A stretch of DNA of 64,000 nt, taken from positions 248,001 through 312,000 of the forward strand of contig DASVUX010000011.1 of assembly GCA_036386835.1 (NCBI GenBank), given 5' to 3'. The DNA is from 2-12-FULL-35-15 sp036386835 (GTDB lineage Bacteria; Bacteroidota; Bacteroidia; 2-12-FULL-35-15). Shown here piece after piece: positions 27,254 through 35,347 of this stretch (position 1 is its first letter; each line of letters opens with the position of its first letter). The notes beneath the pieces were generated by a model. The model had not been told where the DNA came from and did not search any database. It was given only the letters and a program-made list of their open reading frames with translations. The position numbers and the translations under genes are program-made.

Positions 27254-28522
27254 ATGCAATTTCAATCATTAAACATTATTGAGCCTATTCTTAAATCATT
27301 AAAAGAGGAAGGCTACACAACACCAACACCAATACAGGCACAGGCAATTCCAATCGTTTTGGAGGGTACTGACCTCTTAGGCTGCGCACAAACCGGGACC
27401 GGTAAAACAGCAGCTTTCGCAATCCCTATTATTCAGCTTTTAAGCGCAAATAAATCGTACGACAAAAAAAGAAAGATCAGGAGCCTTATTGTGACTCCTA
27501 CTCGTGAGCTTGCGATCCAGATCGGGGAAAGCTTTAATAACTATGGCCGTCACACCGGGCTGAAATGTACTGTAATATTTGGCGGGGTGAACCAGAACCC
27601 TCAGACAAATGCCCTTCAAAATGGCGTTGATATCCTTGTGGCAACACCAGGCAGGCTTCTGGACCTGATGAATCAAAGGCATATTTCTCTCAGCGATATT
27701 GAGATCTTTGTACTGGATGAGGCTGATCGTATGCTCGACATGGGTTTTATTCATGACGTAAAAAAACTCCTGCTTGCTTTGCCTAAAAAAAGACAATCGC
27801 TTTTCTTTTCTGCAACAATGCCGCCGGAAATCGTGAAGCTTGCAAATTCAATTCTTCATAACCCGTCTAAAGTAGAAGTAACACCGGTTTCATCCACTGC
27901 GGATACGATCAAGCAGTTTATCTACTTTGTAGATAAAGGAAATAAAAATGCATTGCTTGTTGACATCTTAAAAAACAAGGATATCAAGACTGCACTTGTT
28001 TTCACCAGGACGAAACACGGTGCGGATAAAGTGCAAAAGATACTTGTGAAAAGCAATATCAAGGCAGAAGCTATTCATGGCAATAAAAGCCAGAATGCCC
28101 GCCAGCGAGCCCTCAATGGCTTTAAGGACCAGACAATCAGAGTACTTGTTGCTACCGACATTGCAGCACGCGGAATCGATGTTGACGAACTGGAATACGT
28201 AATCAATTACGATATTTCCAACATTGCTGAGACTTATGTCCACAGGATCGGAAGGACCGGCCGTGCTGGCGCAAACGGAACAGCATTCTCCTTCTGTGAC
28301 GCAGAGGAAAAAGCCTACCTGAAAGATATTGAAAAGCTAATTTCGAAGAAGATACCGGTTATTGACAATCATCCTTACCCTTTAATGGACCACAATCCCG
28401 TGAAGGCCGCTCCGCAACAAAACAGGAGGAGCAGCCACTCTGGGCAGAAGCCCCGTGAAGGTACTGCACGTCCTGCTCAAAAAAGAAGCTGGTCAGGAAA
28501 GTCAAGATCAAATAATCGCTAA
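27254..28522 (+). CDS. DEAD-box ATP-dependent RNA helicase, RhlE-type
   Basis: 422 residues with all helicase motifs in order: Q motif (FQSLNIIEPILKSLKEEGY; PTPIQAQAIP), Walker A (AQTGTGKTAAF), Ia (PTRELAIQ), Walker B (VLDEADRMLDMGF), SAT (FFSATMP), motif V (ATDIAARGIDV) and VI (HRIGRTGRAG). The basic C-terminal tail (about 375-422, rich in Arg, Ser, Gln) is short and probably aids RNA binding. Such enzymes remodel RNA during ribosome assembly or cold growth. RhlE is the best subfamily match by length and GFIHDVKKLL-type spacing; the individual RNA target is unknown. Confidence 0.92.
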   Translation: MQFQSLNIIEPILKSLKEEGYTTPTPIQAQAIPIVLEGTDLLGCAQTGTGKTAAFAIPIIQLLSANKSYDKKRKIRSLIVTPTRELAIQIGESFNNYGRHTGLKCTVIFGGVNQNPQTNALQNGVDILVATPGRLLDLMNQRHISLSDIEIFVLDEADRMLDMGFIHDVKKLLLALPKKRQSLFFSATMPPEIVKLANSILHNPSKVEVTPVSSTADTIKQFIYFVDKGNKNALLVDILKNKDIKTALVFTRTKHGADKVQKILVKSNIKAEAIHGNKSQNARQRALNGFKDQTIRVLVATDIAARGIDVDELEYVINYDISNIAETYVHRIGRTGRAGANGTAFSFCDAEEKAYLKDIEKLISKKIPVIDNHPYPLMDHNPVKAAPQQNRRSSHSGQKPREGTARPAQKRSWSGKSRSNNR

Positions 28523-28548
28523 TATTTTTTATCTTTCAGAAAAATTTT

Positions 28549-29097
28549 ATGAAATCACGGGTCCTTGTCATTTTATGTTTTCTTGTTTCCCTGAATGCCT
28601 TTTCTCAAAAAAAAGAAAAGAACACAGATAACTACACGTATATAAAATTGCATATTACGAATGCGGAAGGCAAGATCCTGCTTTTAAAATGGGGCAATAC
28701 CTGGGAAGTGCCTGGCGCCAGGTACTCTGCGCCATACACTATAGATAAATTTGTCGATACACTTGCCGCAGAAGATGGAATAAAGATCAGCAACCCTAAA
28801 CTTTCTGCACTGTTCACCGTGGAATACGAGGACCAAAAAAAATTAGCTGTTATGCAGTATTACAGCGCCTCTTATGTTTCCGGATCCCTGAGGGTGCCTG
28901 CAGGTTGTGGTGACATTAAGTGGTTCACTCTCACCGAAGCGCTGGAGATCCTCACTTTTGATGACATGAAAATGGTGATCAATAAAATCAAAGAAGACCC
29001 GGATATCGTTTGGGGGGCTGCGTTATACAAACGAACAGACCGGCAGACCAACCAGCCGGTCATTTCCCTGAAAGAACCTTTTTACAAGCTGAATTGA
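28549..29097 (+). CDS. Exported Nudix-fold protein with degenerate Nudix box
   Basis: 182 residues with a signal peptide (SRVLVILCFLVSLNAFSQ). Residues 30-140 look like a Nudix domain: IKLHITNAEGKILLLKWGNTWEVPG leads into a 23-residue Nudix-box window, Gly56 to Ile78, with exact family spacing. Within it the first Glu is Pro62, the Arg-Glu pair is Asp70-Thr71, and of the metal-binding Glu pair only Glu75 remains. Later IKWFTLTEALEI fits the usual Nudix tail. Nudix enzymes normally work on cytosolic nucleotides; an exported copy with most metal ligands lost is probably a binding or structural protein. No lipobox was seen, so it may be periplasmic. It ends four bases before the convergent PLP-enzyme gene. 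Confidence 0.7.
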   Translation: MKSRVLVILCFLVSLNAFSQKKEKNTDNYTYIKLHITNAEGKILLLKWGNTWEVPGARYSAPYTIDKFVDTLAAEDGIKISNPKLSALFTVEYEDQKKLAVMQYYSASYVSGSLRVPAGCGDIKWFTLTEALEILTFDDMKMVINKIKEDPDIVWGAALYKRTDRQTNQPVISLKEPFYKLN

Positions 29098-29101
29098 ACC
29101 G

Positions 29102-30259
29102 CTAGATCTTATTTAAAGCCTGGTCCAGGTCTCCAATCAGCAGCTCAGGATCTTCCAGCCCCACATATAAGCGAACCATGTTCCACGGCAGCGGATTTTC
29201 AAAACTCTTGCTGGCGGCCAATGCGCACAGCGGGAAAATGAGGGATTCATAACCACCCCAAGAAGTTGCCATTGTAAAGCGCTCCAGGCTGTCACAAAAA
29301 CGCTCCACTCCGGCCTCATTTTCAGCATTGAGAACTATGGATAACAGTCCTCCTCCCTGCTTCATCTGCTTTACTGCCAGCGGCAATTGTGGATTACTGG
29401 CAGAGAAAGGGTAATGTAATTGTTTTATTTTAGGGTGGTTTTCGAGGAAATGCGCTACTTTTTTAGCGCTCGCGGCACTTTGGTTAACCCGAAGCTCAAT
29501 TGTTCTTAAACCGCGTAAGACAAGGGCAGCATCATGGGGAGATATACAGCTCCCGATAGTCATGTATTCTTCAGCCATCATTTTCATGATCCTGTCCCTG
29601 CTCCCGCAAACCACACCGCAAACCACATCGCTGTGACCGTTCAGGTACTTGCTCCCGGAGTGCAGGACCAGGTCGGCCCCCAATATGATCGGGTTTTGGT
29701 TAATTGGTGAGTTATAGCTGTTATCAACCACCACCACAATCCCTTTCTCCCTCGCCATTTTGGTTACCGCTTCAATATCCTGCATTTCAAAGGTTAATGA
29801 ATTCGGGCTTTCCAGGTAGATAAGCCTGGTCGAAGGGAGGATTGCTTTTTCAAAATTTTCCGGCTCTCTCCCATCAACAAATGTAGTTGTAACTCCGTAT
29901 TTTGAGAGGTATTTTGTGAGAAGATTCCCTGTCCAGCTATACGGTTTTTGAACACATACAACATGGTCACCGCCCTTCACAACACTCATTACAGCTGCAG
30001 CTACCGCTGCGCTGCCACTGGAGAAGACAAGTGCATCCTCCGCTTTTTCCAGTGCAGCTACTTTCTTTCGAAGTGTTGCTACTGTTGGATTATATCCTCT
30101 TGTATAAAACGGGGTTTCAAGTTCGCGGGTTAATTTTCCGCGCATTTCAGAAACAGTTTTGAAGCAGAAATTTGTTGTCTGAAATACAGGTGGAGCCACG
30201 GAACCATAGTATTCATCGCGCTCTTCGCCTAAGTGATTTAGAATGTAGGAGATATCCAT
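29102..30259 (-). CDS. Cys/Met-metabolism PLP-dependent enzyme (trans-sulfuration family)
   Basis: 385 residues, the usual size for cystathionine gamma-synthase/lyase-type enzymes. It shows the N-terminal APPVFQTTNF-like segment (SVAPPVFQTTNF), FYTRGYNPTVATLRKKVAALE, ALVFSSGSAAVAAAV (cofactor phosphate site), ESPNSLTFEMQDIEAV, VVDNSYNSP and the PLP-binding Lys204 in LHSGSKYLNGHSDVV. Family members make or break cystathionine, or act as methionine gamma-lyase or sulfhydrylase; sequence reading alone cannot separate these. It follows the DUF486 gene by four bases and is probably in one transcript with it. Confidence 0.85.
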   Translation of the reverse strand: MDISYILNHLGEERDEYYGSVAPPVFQTTNFCFKTVSEMRGKLTRELETPFYTRGYNPTVATLRKKVAALEKAEDALVFSSGSAAVAAAVMSVVKGGDHVVCVQKPYSWTGNLLTKYLSKYGVTTTFVDGREPENFEKAILPSTRLIYLESPNSLTFEMQDIEAVTKMAREKGIVVVVDNSYNSPINQNPIILGADLVLHSGSKYLNGHSDVVCGVVCGSRDRIMKMMAEEYMTIGSCISPHDAALVLRGLRTIELRVNQSAASAKKVAHFLENHPKIKQLHYPFSASNPQLPLAVKQMKQGGGLLSIVLNAENEAGVERFCDSLERFTMATSWGGYESLIFPLCALAASKSFENPLPWNMVRLYVGLEDPELLIGDLDQALNKI

Positions 30260-30263
30260 AGTG

Positions 30264-30632
30264 CTATTTCTTAAAAATAAAATAAACGGCTAATATCAGG
30301 AAAATAAAGCCTACTGCATGATTCCATCTTAACGTTTCGTTTTTAAAGAATATCAGCGTGAATCCCACAAACACTATCAGCGTAATCACTTCCTGCAGGA
30401 CTTTAAGCTCTACAAGGCTGAATGGACCGCCATTTTCACGGAACCCAATCCTGTTGGCGGGAACCTGGAAGAAGTATTCAAAGAGAGCGATTCCCCAGCT
30501 TATCAGCACGATAGATATGAGCCCGAGGTTTTCAAACCACCTCATCTCCTTGAATTTCAGGTGTCCATACCACGCAAAAGTCATAAAGGTGTTTGAGAGC
30601 ACCAACAAAACAATAGTCCAAAATCCTTTCAT
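30264..30632 (-). CDS. DUF486 / DMT-family small membrane protein
   Basis: 122 residues from the ATG at 30630-30632, giving MKGFWTIVLLVLSNTFMTFA, the conserved DUF486 beginning. A longer frame from 30710 would put this helix 26 residues in, upstream of the -7 element, and is less likely. Four membrane helices are apparent, with MRWFENLGLISIVLISWG and FEYFFQVPANRIG between them, typical of this drug/metabolite-transporter-like family. Transport substrate is unknown. It lies four bases upstream of the PLP enzyme and likely shares its transcript. Confidence 0.85.
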   Translation of the reverse strand: MKGFWTIVLLVLSNTFMTFAWYGHLKFKEMRWFENLGLISIVLISWGIALFEYFFQVPANRIGFRENGGPFSLVELKVLQEVITLIVFVGFTLIFFKNETLRWNHAVGFIFLILAVYFIFKK

Positions 30633-30652
30633 CTTTTTGAATTTAGAAGGTC

Positions 30653-30660
30653 CAAAAGTA
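30653..30660 (-). promoter_or_regulatory. Bacteroidota-type -7 element for the DUF486 / PLP-enzyme pair
   Basis: TACTTTTG on the minus strand matches TANNTTTG exactly and sits 20 bases before the ATG at 30632. It supports the shorter start. No -33 match was found. Confidence 0.5.
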
Positions 30661-30712
30661 GCAAACTTTCTTAGCAGGTTGTTCTTAAGCTTGGTTTTCA
30701 AAAGAGGCAATT

Positions 30713-30970
30713 TTAGGCATTTGTCGTGAAAATGTAGGGAAAAGCCCTATAACTGGCGTTGTTAAAGAGTTTCCGGGCAGCCCGTTTTTGGACGTCTTTA
30801 GACGTTTTATAGGCACTGGGAATGGTGTAGTGCTTTAAAGAGCTCTTAGCCTTATACAGAGCCTTATTTATGGTCGGACTTTGTGGTTTTAAGGAATTTA
30901 TAATTGAAAAGAAATCAGGGATAGAATTAGCACATAAACTCTTGGTAAGTTCAGAATCAAGTCCGTTTAA
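30713..30970 (-). pseudogene. 86-codon open frame without a start codon, possible gene remnant
   Basis: On the minus strand this frame runs from just after a stop at 30971-30973 to a TAA at 30713-30715. It reads protein-like, including SLKPQSPTINKALYKAKSSL and YKTSKDVQKRAARKLFNNA, but has no ATG, GTG or TTG before most of that. I do not recognise a family. It may be the 3' remnant of a decayed gene or a chance open frame. Confidence 0.22.
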
Positions 30971-31048
30971 TTATAAGTAAAACATATGAATGTTCAATTC
31001 GGCCGAATAATAAAACAGAATAAAAATAAATATTTAAAATATAAACCC

Positions 31049-31064
31049 TGTTTCACGTGAAACA
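31049..31064. promoter_or_regulatory. parS site 1 (ParB-binding)
   Basis: TGTTTCACGTGAAACA, a perfect 16-bp palindrome identical to the well-known bacterial parS consensus. It lies in the gene-free gap. Confidence 0.92.
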
Positions 31065-31337
31065 GAATACAGATATTCATTCTGAGTTAGGATGGTTTAT
31101 TATTGGAACTGCTAATATACTCATTACTCTGTATTAAGATTCGTAACTCCTATGCATAGGATAGAATATATATATATCTTTCTCAAGGTGAGATCTGTCC
31201 TTAATTTGCTTTTTAAGATCATAAGGATCATAAAATATTACCTGATATTTTAATCAGTCGCAAATATCAAAATTCACGGCTATATTTCATTAGTTACGCT
31301 TCAATATCCAAAGTATATTTCGGGAGAGATTAAATCC

Positions 31338-31353
31338 TGTTCCACGTGAAACA
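31338..31353. promoter_or_regulatory. parS site 2 (one mismatch)
   Basis: TGTTCCACGTGAAACA, 15 of 16 bases matching the parS palindrome, 289 bp from site 1. Confidence 0.87.
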
Positions 31354-31534
31354 GACTTTAAAAGATATAATTAAGTTTATATTTAAAGGTGCGATATTAA
31401 TTCAGTCCTTAATTTAATTATTGTTTCTTCATGTCTTACCACAGGTCTTAGGGAGTATAGGAGTGTAATTTCAGGAAGATAAGGTGCTTTGAGTATTCAT
31501 TCCTACTTTCCGAACAAGAGGATAAATACAGAAA

Positions 31535-32416
31535 TTACTTTCGTATTAAATATATTTGGCTTGAAGAGGTCTTACCGGATTTAAGTGCATAAATATTTGA
31601 CCGGAATCCATTCCAAACAGCTTTAATTATATTTGCTTTTCCTGAAGTTATTTTCTCACTTAATAATGAAACATAAAATGAATCGAAAATCATTGGAAGT
31701 ATTCGGAACATTTTTAATCCATGATTCCTGAATAATGTGTCTATATCCTTGGGAGTAAAATGATAAAGATGTCGGGGAACATCGTAGGCCGCCCAATTTT
31801 CTTTATAAAGTTTTGCATCAAGAGAATCACAATTCGGAACGGCTATAATAATTATTCCCTTCGGCTTAATGAGGCGCTTTAACTCCTCTACTCTTTCGTT
31901 AAGATTTGGCACATGCTCCAATACGTGCCACATCGATATAATATCAAATGACTCATTTTCCAAGAGGACAAGATCTGATTCCTTGCGGACATCTAAAGCA
32001 TAATTCCTTATTGCCATTTGCCTGGCATCGTCATCAGGTTCTATTCCTAATGTCTGCCATTTAGCACTTTTACAAGTGTTTAAAAATTCTCCCGTTCCAC
32101 AACCAATATCAAGAATCCTTCCGGTTTTAAAATACTTTGAAATCAGTTGAAGCTTTTTTAACAGTGTATATTTTCTGACTGTTTGATAAGTAGAATTAAT
32201 AAACCCCTTTTTAGTGTTGGAATGGGAAACATATTCTTCAGACTTATAATATTTGCCTAACTGATTATTTTCAGGTCGTGGGTTGGTAAATTTAAATCCA
32301 CAGGAATTGCATGAAACAATCTGAAATGTTTCACGTGAAACAGTATTATCTTTACACGCTAAGAACGGTGAGAATTGATTAAAGTTACAAACCGGGCAAT
32401 TTGATAATTGATCCAT
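31535..32416 (-). CDS. Class I SAM-dependent methyltransferase with N-terminal zinc-binding cysteines
   Basis: 293 residues. The N-terminus carries two Cys-x2-Cys pairs (CPVCN; SCNSCGFKFTNPRP), the zinc-ribbon-like start seen in sugar C-methyltransferase-type and related enzymes. Motif I ILDIGCGTGEFL (about residues 97-108) binds SAM; FDIISMWHVLEHVPNLNERV and LKPKGIIIIAVPN follow as in methyltransferase domain 23 proteins. The substrate is unknown; O-antigen or lipid glycan sugars are common for this architecture. A perfect parS site lies inside its coding sequence, where it encodes TVSRET. It lies 56 bp downstream of mnmG on the same strand, a pairing I recall from other Bacteroidota. Confidence 0.87.
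   Translation of the reverse strand: MDQLSNCPVCNFNQFSPFLACKDNTVSRETFQIVSCNSCGFKFTNPRPENNQLGKYYKSEEYVSHSNTKKGFINSTYQTVRKYTLLKKLQLISKYFKTGRILDIGCGTGEFLNTCKSAKWQTLGIEPDDDARQMAIRNYALDVRKESDLVLLENESFDIISMWHVLEHVPNLNERVEELKRLIKPKGIIIIAVPNCDSLDAKLYKENWAAYDVPRHLYHFTPKDIDTLFRNHGLKMFRILPMIFDSFYVSLLSEKITSGKANIIKAVWNGFRSNIYALKSGKTSSSQIYLIRK
32327..32342. promoter_or_regulatory. parS site 3, inside the methyltransferase gene
   Basis: TGTTTCACGTGAAACA, a perfect 16-bp palindrome located within the 5' part of the methyltransferase coding sequence. Confidence 0.92.
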
Positions 32417-32423
32417 ATTTCAT

Positions 32424-32439
32424 TGTTCCACGTGGAACT
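32424..32439. promoter_or_regulatory. parS site 4 (variant)
   Basis: TGTTCCACGTGGAACT, containing the symmetric variant GTTCCACGTGGAAC; it lies between mnmG and the methyltransferase gene. Confidence 0.8.
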
Positions 32440-32458
32440 TTATTATTCTATTATATAG

Positions 32459-32474
32459 TGTTTCACGTGGAACT
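32459..32474. promoter_or_regulatory. parS site 5 (variant), touching the mnmG stop codon
   Basis: TGTTTCACGTGGAACT, one half consensus and one half variant, 35 bp from site 4. Its last two bases belong to the mnmG stop codon (32473-32475). Confidence 0.8.
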
Positions 32475-34377
32475 ATCGTCCCAGGTAGATCATTAAAATT
32501 GATATGTCAGACGGGGTAATCCCTGAGATCCGGGAGGCTTGTCCTATTGTTCGTGGTCTTATTTTAGTAAGCTTTTCCCTGGCTTCTGCAGACAAGGAGG
32601 TTAATCTTTTGTAATCGAAATCATCGTGAAGAACCAGGTCCTCTAACTTAATTTGCTTATCGGCAAGCTCATGCTCCTTTGAAATGTATCCTTCGTATTT
32701 CATTAAGATTTCGGCCTGCTCAATACACTCCATACCATAATTAGATATAAAGGACTTTACTCTCTCTGAATGCAAAGCAAAATCTAAAAGGGTTATGGTT
32801 GGCCTGGTGAGAATGCCAAACATTTTTACTTTCTGAGTAACAGGTGAGGAGCCAATCGCTTCTAAAGCCTGATTGATTTCTGAAGGTTCAATACTTTCTT
32901 TTTTAAAGAAGCTGATTATTTCATTAACGCCTTTAATCTTCTTATTCACCCTCTCCAGTCTTTCATTAGATGCTAATCCCAGCTCATGAGATTTAGGAGT
33001 AAGACGTACGTCCGCATTATCCTGTCGTAACAAAATTCTATATTCGGCACGGGAAGTAAACATACGGTAAGGTTCTTCGGTACCCTTAGTAACAAGGTCA
33101 TCTATTAAAACTCCAATATAAGCCTCAGATCTCTGGAGAATAAACGGGTCCCTTTTATTGATTTTCTGGTGTGCATTTATACCGGCCATCAAGCCCTGGC
33201 ATGCAGCTTCTTCGTATCCTGTTGTCCCGTTTATCTGACCCGCAAAATATAAATTCTCAACCAACTTTGTTTCCAGTGTGAGCGCTAATTGCTGAGGCGG
33301 AAAGTAATCGTATTCTATTGCATATCCAGGACGAAACATTTTTACATTCTCAAATCCCGGAATCTTTTTCAATGCTTTGTACTGAACATCTTCGGGAAGG
33401 GAAGTAGAGAATCCATTTACATAGATCTCAACTGTATTCCACCCTTCCGGTTCAACGAAAACCTGGTGACGGTCTCTCTCGGAAAAACGAGTTATTTTAT
33501 CTTCAATACTTGGACAATATCTTGGACCTAATCCCTGGATCCTTCCTGTGAACATCGGTGATTTTTCAAAACCGGTCTTCAGGATCTCATGGACTTCTTC
33601 ATTCGTATAAGTTATATAGCATGGCATCTGACCTTCGGGTCCGTTTGCGAATGCGTCTGTCTTTTTTTTCCTGAATTCAAACTGTTCAACATCCAGGTAA
33701 GAAAACCTATCCGGGTTTTCATCTCCATGCTGAACTTCCATTTTAGAATAATCCAGTGATCTTCCATCAACACGGGGAGGGGTCCCTGTTTTCATTCTAC
33801 CGGCTTCAAATCCTAATTGCAATAATTGCTCTGTAATCCCGGTAGAAGATTTTTCACCGGCACGACCGCCACCGAATTGTTTTTCTCCAAGATGAATAAC
33901 CCCGTTAAGAAAGGTTCCGTTCGTCAACACCACGGCTTTACATCGTATTTCTACATCCATGCCTGTTACAACACCGCACAATTTTCCATGCTCTATAATA
34001 ATCCCTTTTACCATATCCTGCCAGAAATCCAGGTTTGGTGTATTTTCCAGCATCATTCTCCATTCTTCAGCAAAACGGTGCCGGTCACTCTGAGCGCGGG
34101 GACTCCACATTGCGGGACCTTTTGATCGGTTCAGCATACGGAATTGAACCGCGGTTCTATCTGTTACAATTCCGGAATAACCACCTAAAGCGTCTATCTC
34201 CCTGACAATCTGACCTTTAGCTATTCCTCCCATGGCAGGATTACAGCTCATCTGGGCAATCGTCTGCATATTCATAGTGATCAACAGGGTGGAAGAACCC
34301 ATATTTGCAGCAGCAGCAGCAGCTTCACAACCGGCATGGCCGGCTCCGACAACAATTATATCATATTCTTTAAACAT
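32473..34377 (-). CDS. mnmG: tRNA uridine-5-carboxymethylaminomethyl synthesis protein MnmG (GidA)
   Basis: 634 residues, standard length. The FAD-binding start DIIVVGAGHAGCEAA, then QMSCNPAMGGIAKGQIVREI, the second signature (TGTPPRVDGRSLDYS), RYCPSIEDKI and YFAGQINGTTGYEEAACQGL are all typical. With MnmE it installs the 5-carboxymethylaminomethyl group on wobble uridine of certain tRNAs, using FAD and methylene-tetrahydrofolate. The old name gidA reflects its frequent location next to replication origins; the parS cluster and AT-rich gap around it fit that. A good -7 element lies 23 bases upstream. mnmE is not in the window. Confidence 0.97.
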   Translation of the reverse strand: MFKEYDIIVVGAGHAGCEAAAAAANMGSSTLLITMNMQTIAQMSCNPAMGGIAKGQIVREIDALGGYSGIVTDRTAVQFRMLNRSKGPAMWSPRAQSDRHRFAEEWRMMLENTPNLDFWQDMVKGIIIEHGKLCGVVTGMDVEIRCKAVVLTNGTFLNGVIHLGEKQFGGGRAGEKSSTGITEQLLQLGFEAGRMKTGTPPRVDGRSLDYSKMEVQHGDENPDRFSYLDVEQFEFRKKKTDAFANGPEGQMPCYITYTNEEVHEILKTGFEKSPMFTGRIQGLGPRYCPSIEDKITRFSERDRHQVFVEPEGWNTVEIYVNGFSTSLPEDVQYKALKKIPGFENVKMFRPGYAIEYDYFPPQQLALTLETKLVENLYFAGQINGTTGYEEAACQGLMAGINAHQKINKRDPFILQRSEAYIGVLIDDLVTKGTEEPYRMFTSRAEYRILLRQDNADVRLTPKSHELGLASNERLERVNKKIKGVNEIISFFKKESIEPSEINQALEAIGSSPVTQKVKMFGILTRPTITLLDFALHSERVKSFISNYGMECIEQAEILMKYEGYISKEHELADKQIKLEDLVLHDDFDYKRLTSLSAEAREKLTKIRPRTIGQASRISGITPSDISILMIYLGR

Positions 34378-34400
34378 TCTGTATTTACTAAAAAATTCTG

Positions 34401-34408
34401 CAAAAGTA
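34401..34408 (-). promoter_or_regulatory. Bacteroidota-type -7 element of mnmG
   Basis: TACTTTTG on the minus strand, an exact TANNTTTG match 23 bases before the mnmG ATG. The -33 is not clear in this AT-rich stretch. Confidence 0.55.
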
Positions 34409-34450
34409 GTGAATTGTATATAATAATTTAAATAATGGTTTCAGAGAGAC

Positions 34451-35347
34451 TTAAGGTTCAGATTTTATCAATTTACCATATTGCTTTTCTCTGCCCGATC
34501 TTAATTCATAGAAATAAAGGCCTTGTTTTAAATCTCGTGTATCAATAGAGATGGTTCCGGAGAAATTCTTTTCTAGTAATGTTTCTCCACCTAATGACCT
34601 AAGGATTAAATTAGTTTCATTAAAATCCGTAGATCTAATAGTAAGGTTTTCATTAAAAGGACATGGAGAAATTTTAAATTTTTTTGAAATACTATTAAAA
34701 ATTCCTGAGACAGTATCACTAATTTCGCTTGTGTCAGAATTTACAATAGTGTCAGTTAATATCAAAGTATCAGTTAATATACTATATGTAATTCCATAAT
34801 CCATAATTTTTATGCTGCCCATTGGATGGTATGTAGCCATATGGATATATCCAATCACCGTGTCTGATACAGTAATAATCCTTACACCTGCATAAGCGTC
34901 ATTAATATAACTCCAGTCGCCACTATAATAAGTTGTACCACTCATTGAATAATAGCAATATGATTCCATGTTAACAGTGGCACCGGGTAAAGACCAAAAA
35001 TTTGAAGAATTTATATTCATTCCGTTCATTAAAACACTTACATATCCTCCTGCAGAATCTATAACAACAGAATTATTATTTAAACATTCTATTTTCGAAA
35101 CCCTGCTACCACCCCCAGGATTGTATATACGAACAAGATCTATTTTAAAATCATTTATAGCATCTCTGTTTAAATCTAAAAAACATGCAAAATGATTTCC
35201 CGCACTTCCACCACTAATTGCAGTTAGATTAGTATCCGGTACAAAATCATAAAATTGAATTCCAATTCCATTCTGACCACATATTATCTGACTTTTAATA
35301 ATTGAGCTACTAAGACCTATGAATATAAATAATATGAATTTTTTCAT
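34451..35347 (-). CDS. Secreted protein of unknown function with T9SS type A sorting domain
   Basis: 298 residues with signal peptide MKKFILFIFIGLSSSIIKSQ. The first ~215 residues match nothing I recognise; they are rich in Gly, Ser, Asn and Tyr (NHFACFLDLNRDAINDFKID looks like a repeat-containing secreted protein). The last ~75 residues (KISPCPFNENLTIRS, LRSLGGETLLEKNF, LKQGLYFYELRSG) form a Por-secretion type A domain, so it should be exported by T9SS and anchored or released. Its ATG overlaps the nadA stop by one base, so it is probably transcribed with nadA. It is clearly more AT-rich than most genes in the window, consistent with its location by the origin or with recent acquisition. Confidence 0.75.
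   Translation of the reverse strand: MKKFILFIFIGLSSSIIKSQIICGQNGIGIQFYDFVPDTNLTAISGGSAGNHFACFLDLNRDAINDFKIDLVRIYNPGGGSRVSKIECLNNNSVVIDSAGGYVSVLMNGMNINSSNFWSLPGATVNMESYCYYSMSGTTYYSGDWSYINDAYAGVRIITVSDTVIGYIHMATYHPMGSIKIMDYGITYSILTDTLILTDTIVNSDTSEISDTVSGIFNSISKKFKISPCPFNENLTIRSTDFNETNLILRSLGGETLLEKNFSGTISIDTRDLKQGLYFYELRSGREKQYGKLIKSEP

Larger units (their letters stand above)
30633..31534. other. 902-bp AT-rich gap in the parS region
   Basis: No intact gene was found. It holds the DUF486 -7 element, a start-less open frame (30713-30970, minus), a perfect 12-bp palindrome CCTATGCATAGG (31149-31160), and the first two parS sites. The interval is strongly AT-rich compared with the flanking genes, as expected near an origin/partition locus. 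No RNA gene was recognised. Confidence 0.6.

Noticed and set aside
31049..32474. CACGTG palindromes as operators of a transcription factor
   Set aside because: The full 16-bp parS consensus, the cluster, and one copy inside a gene fit ParB binding better than promoter control.
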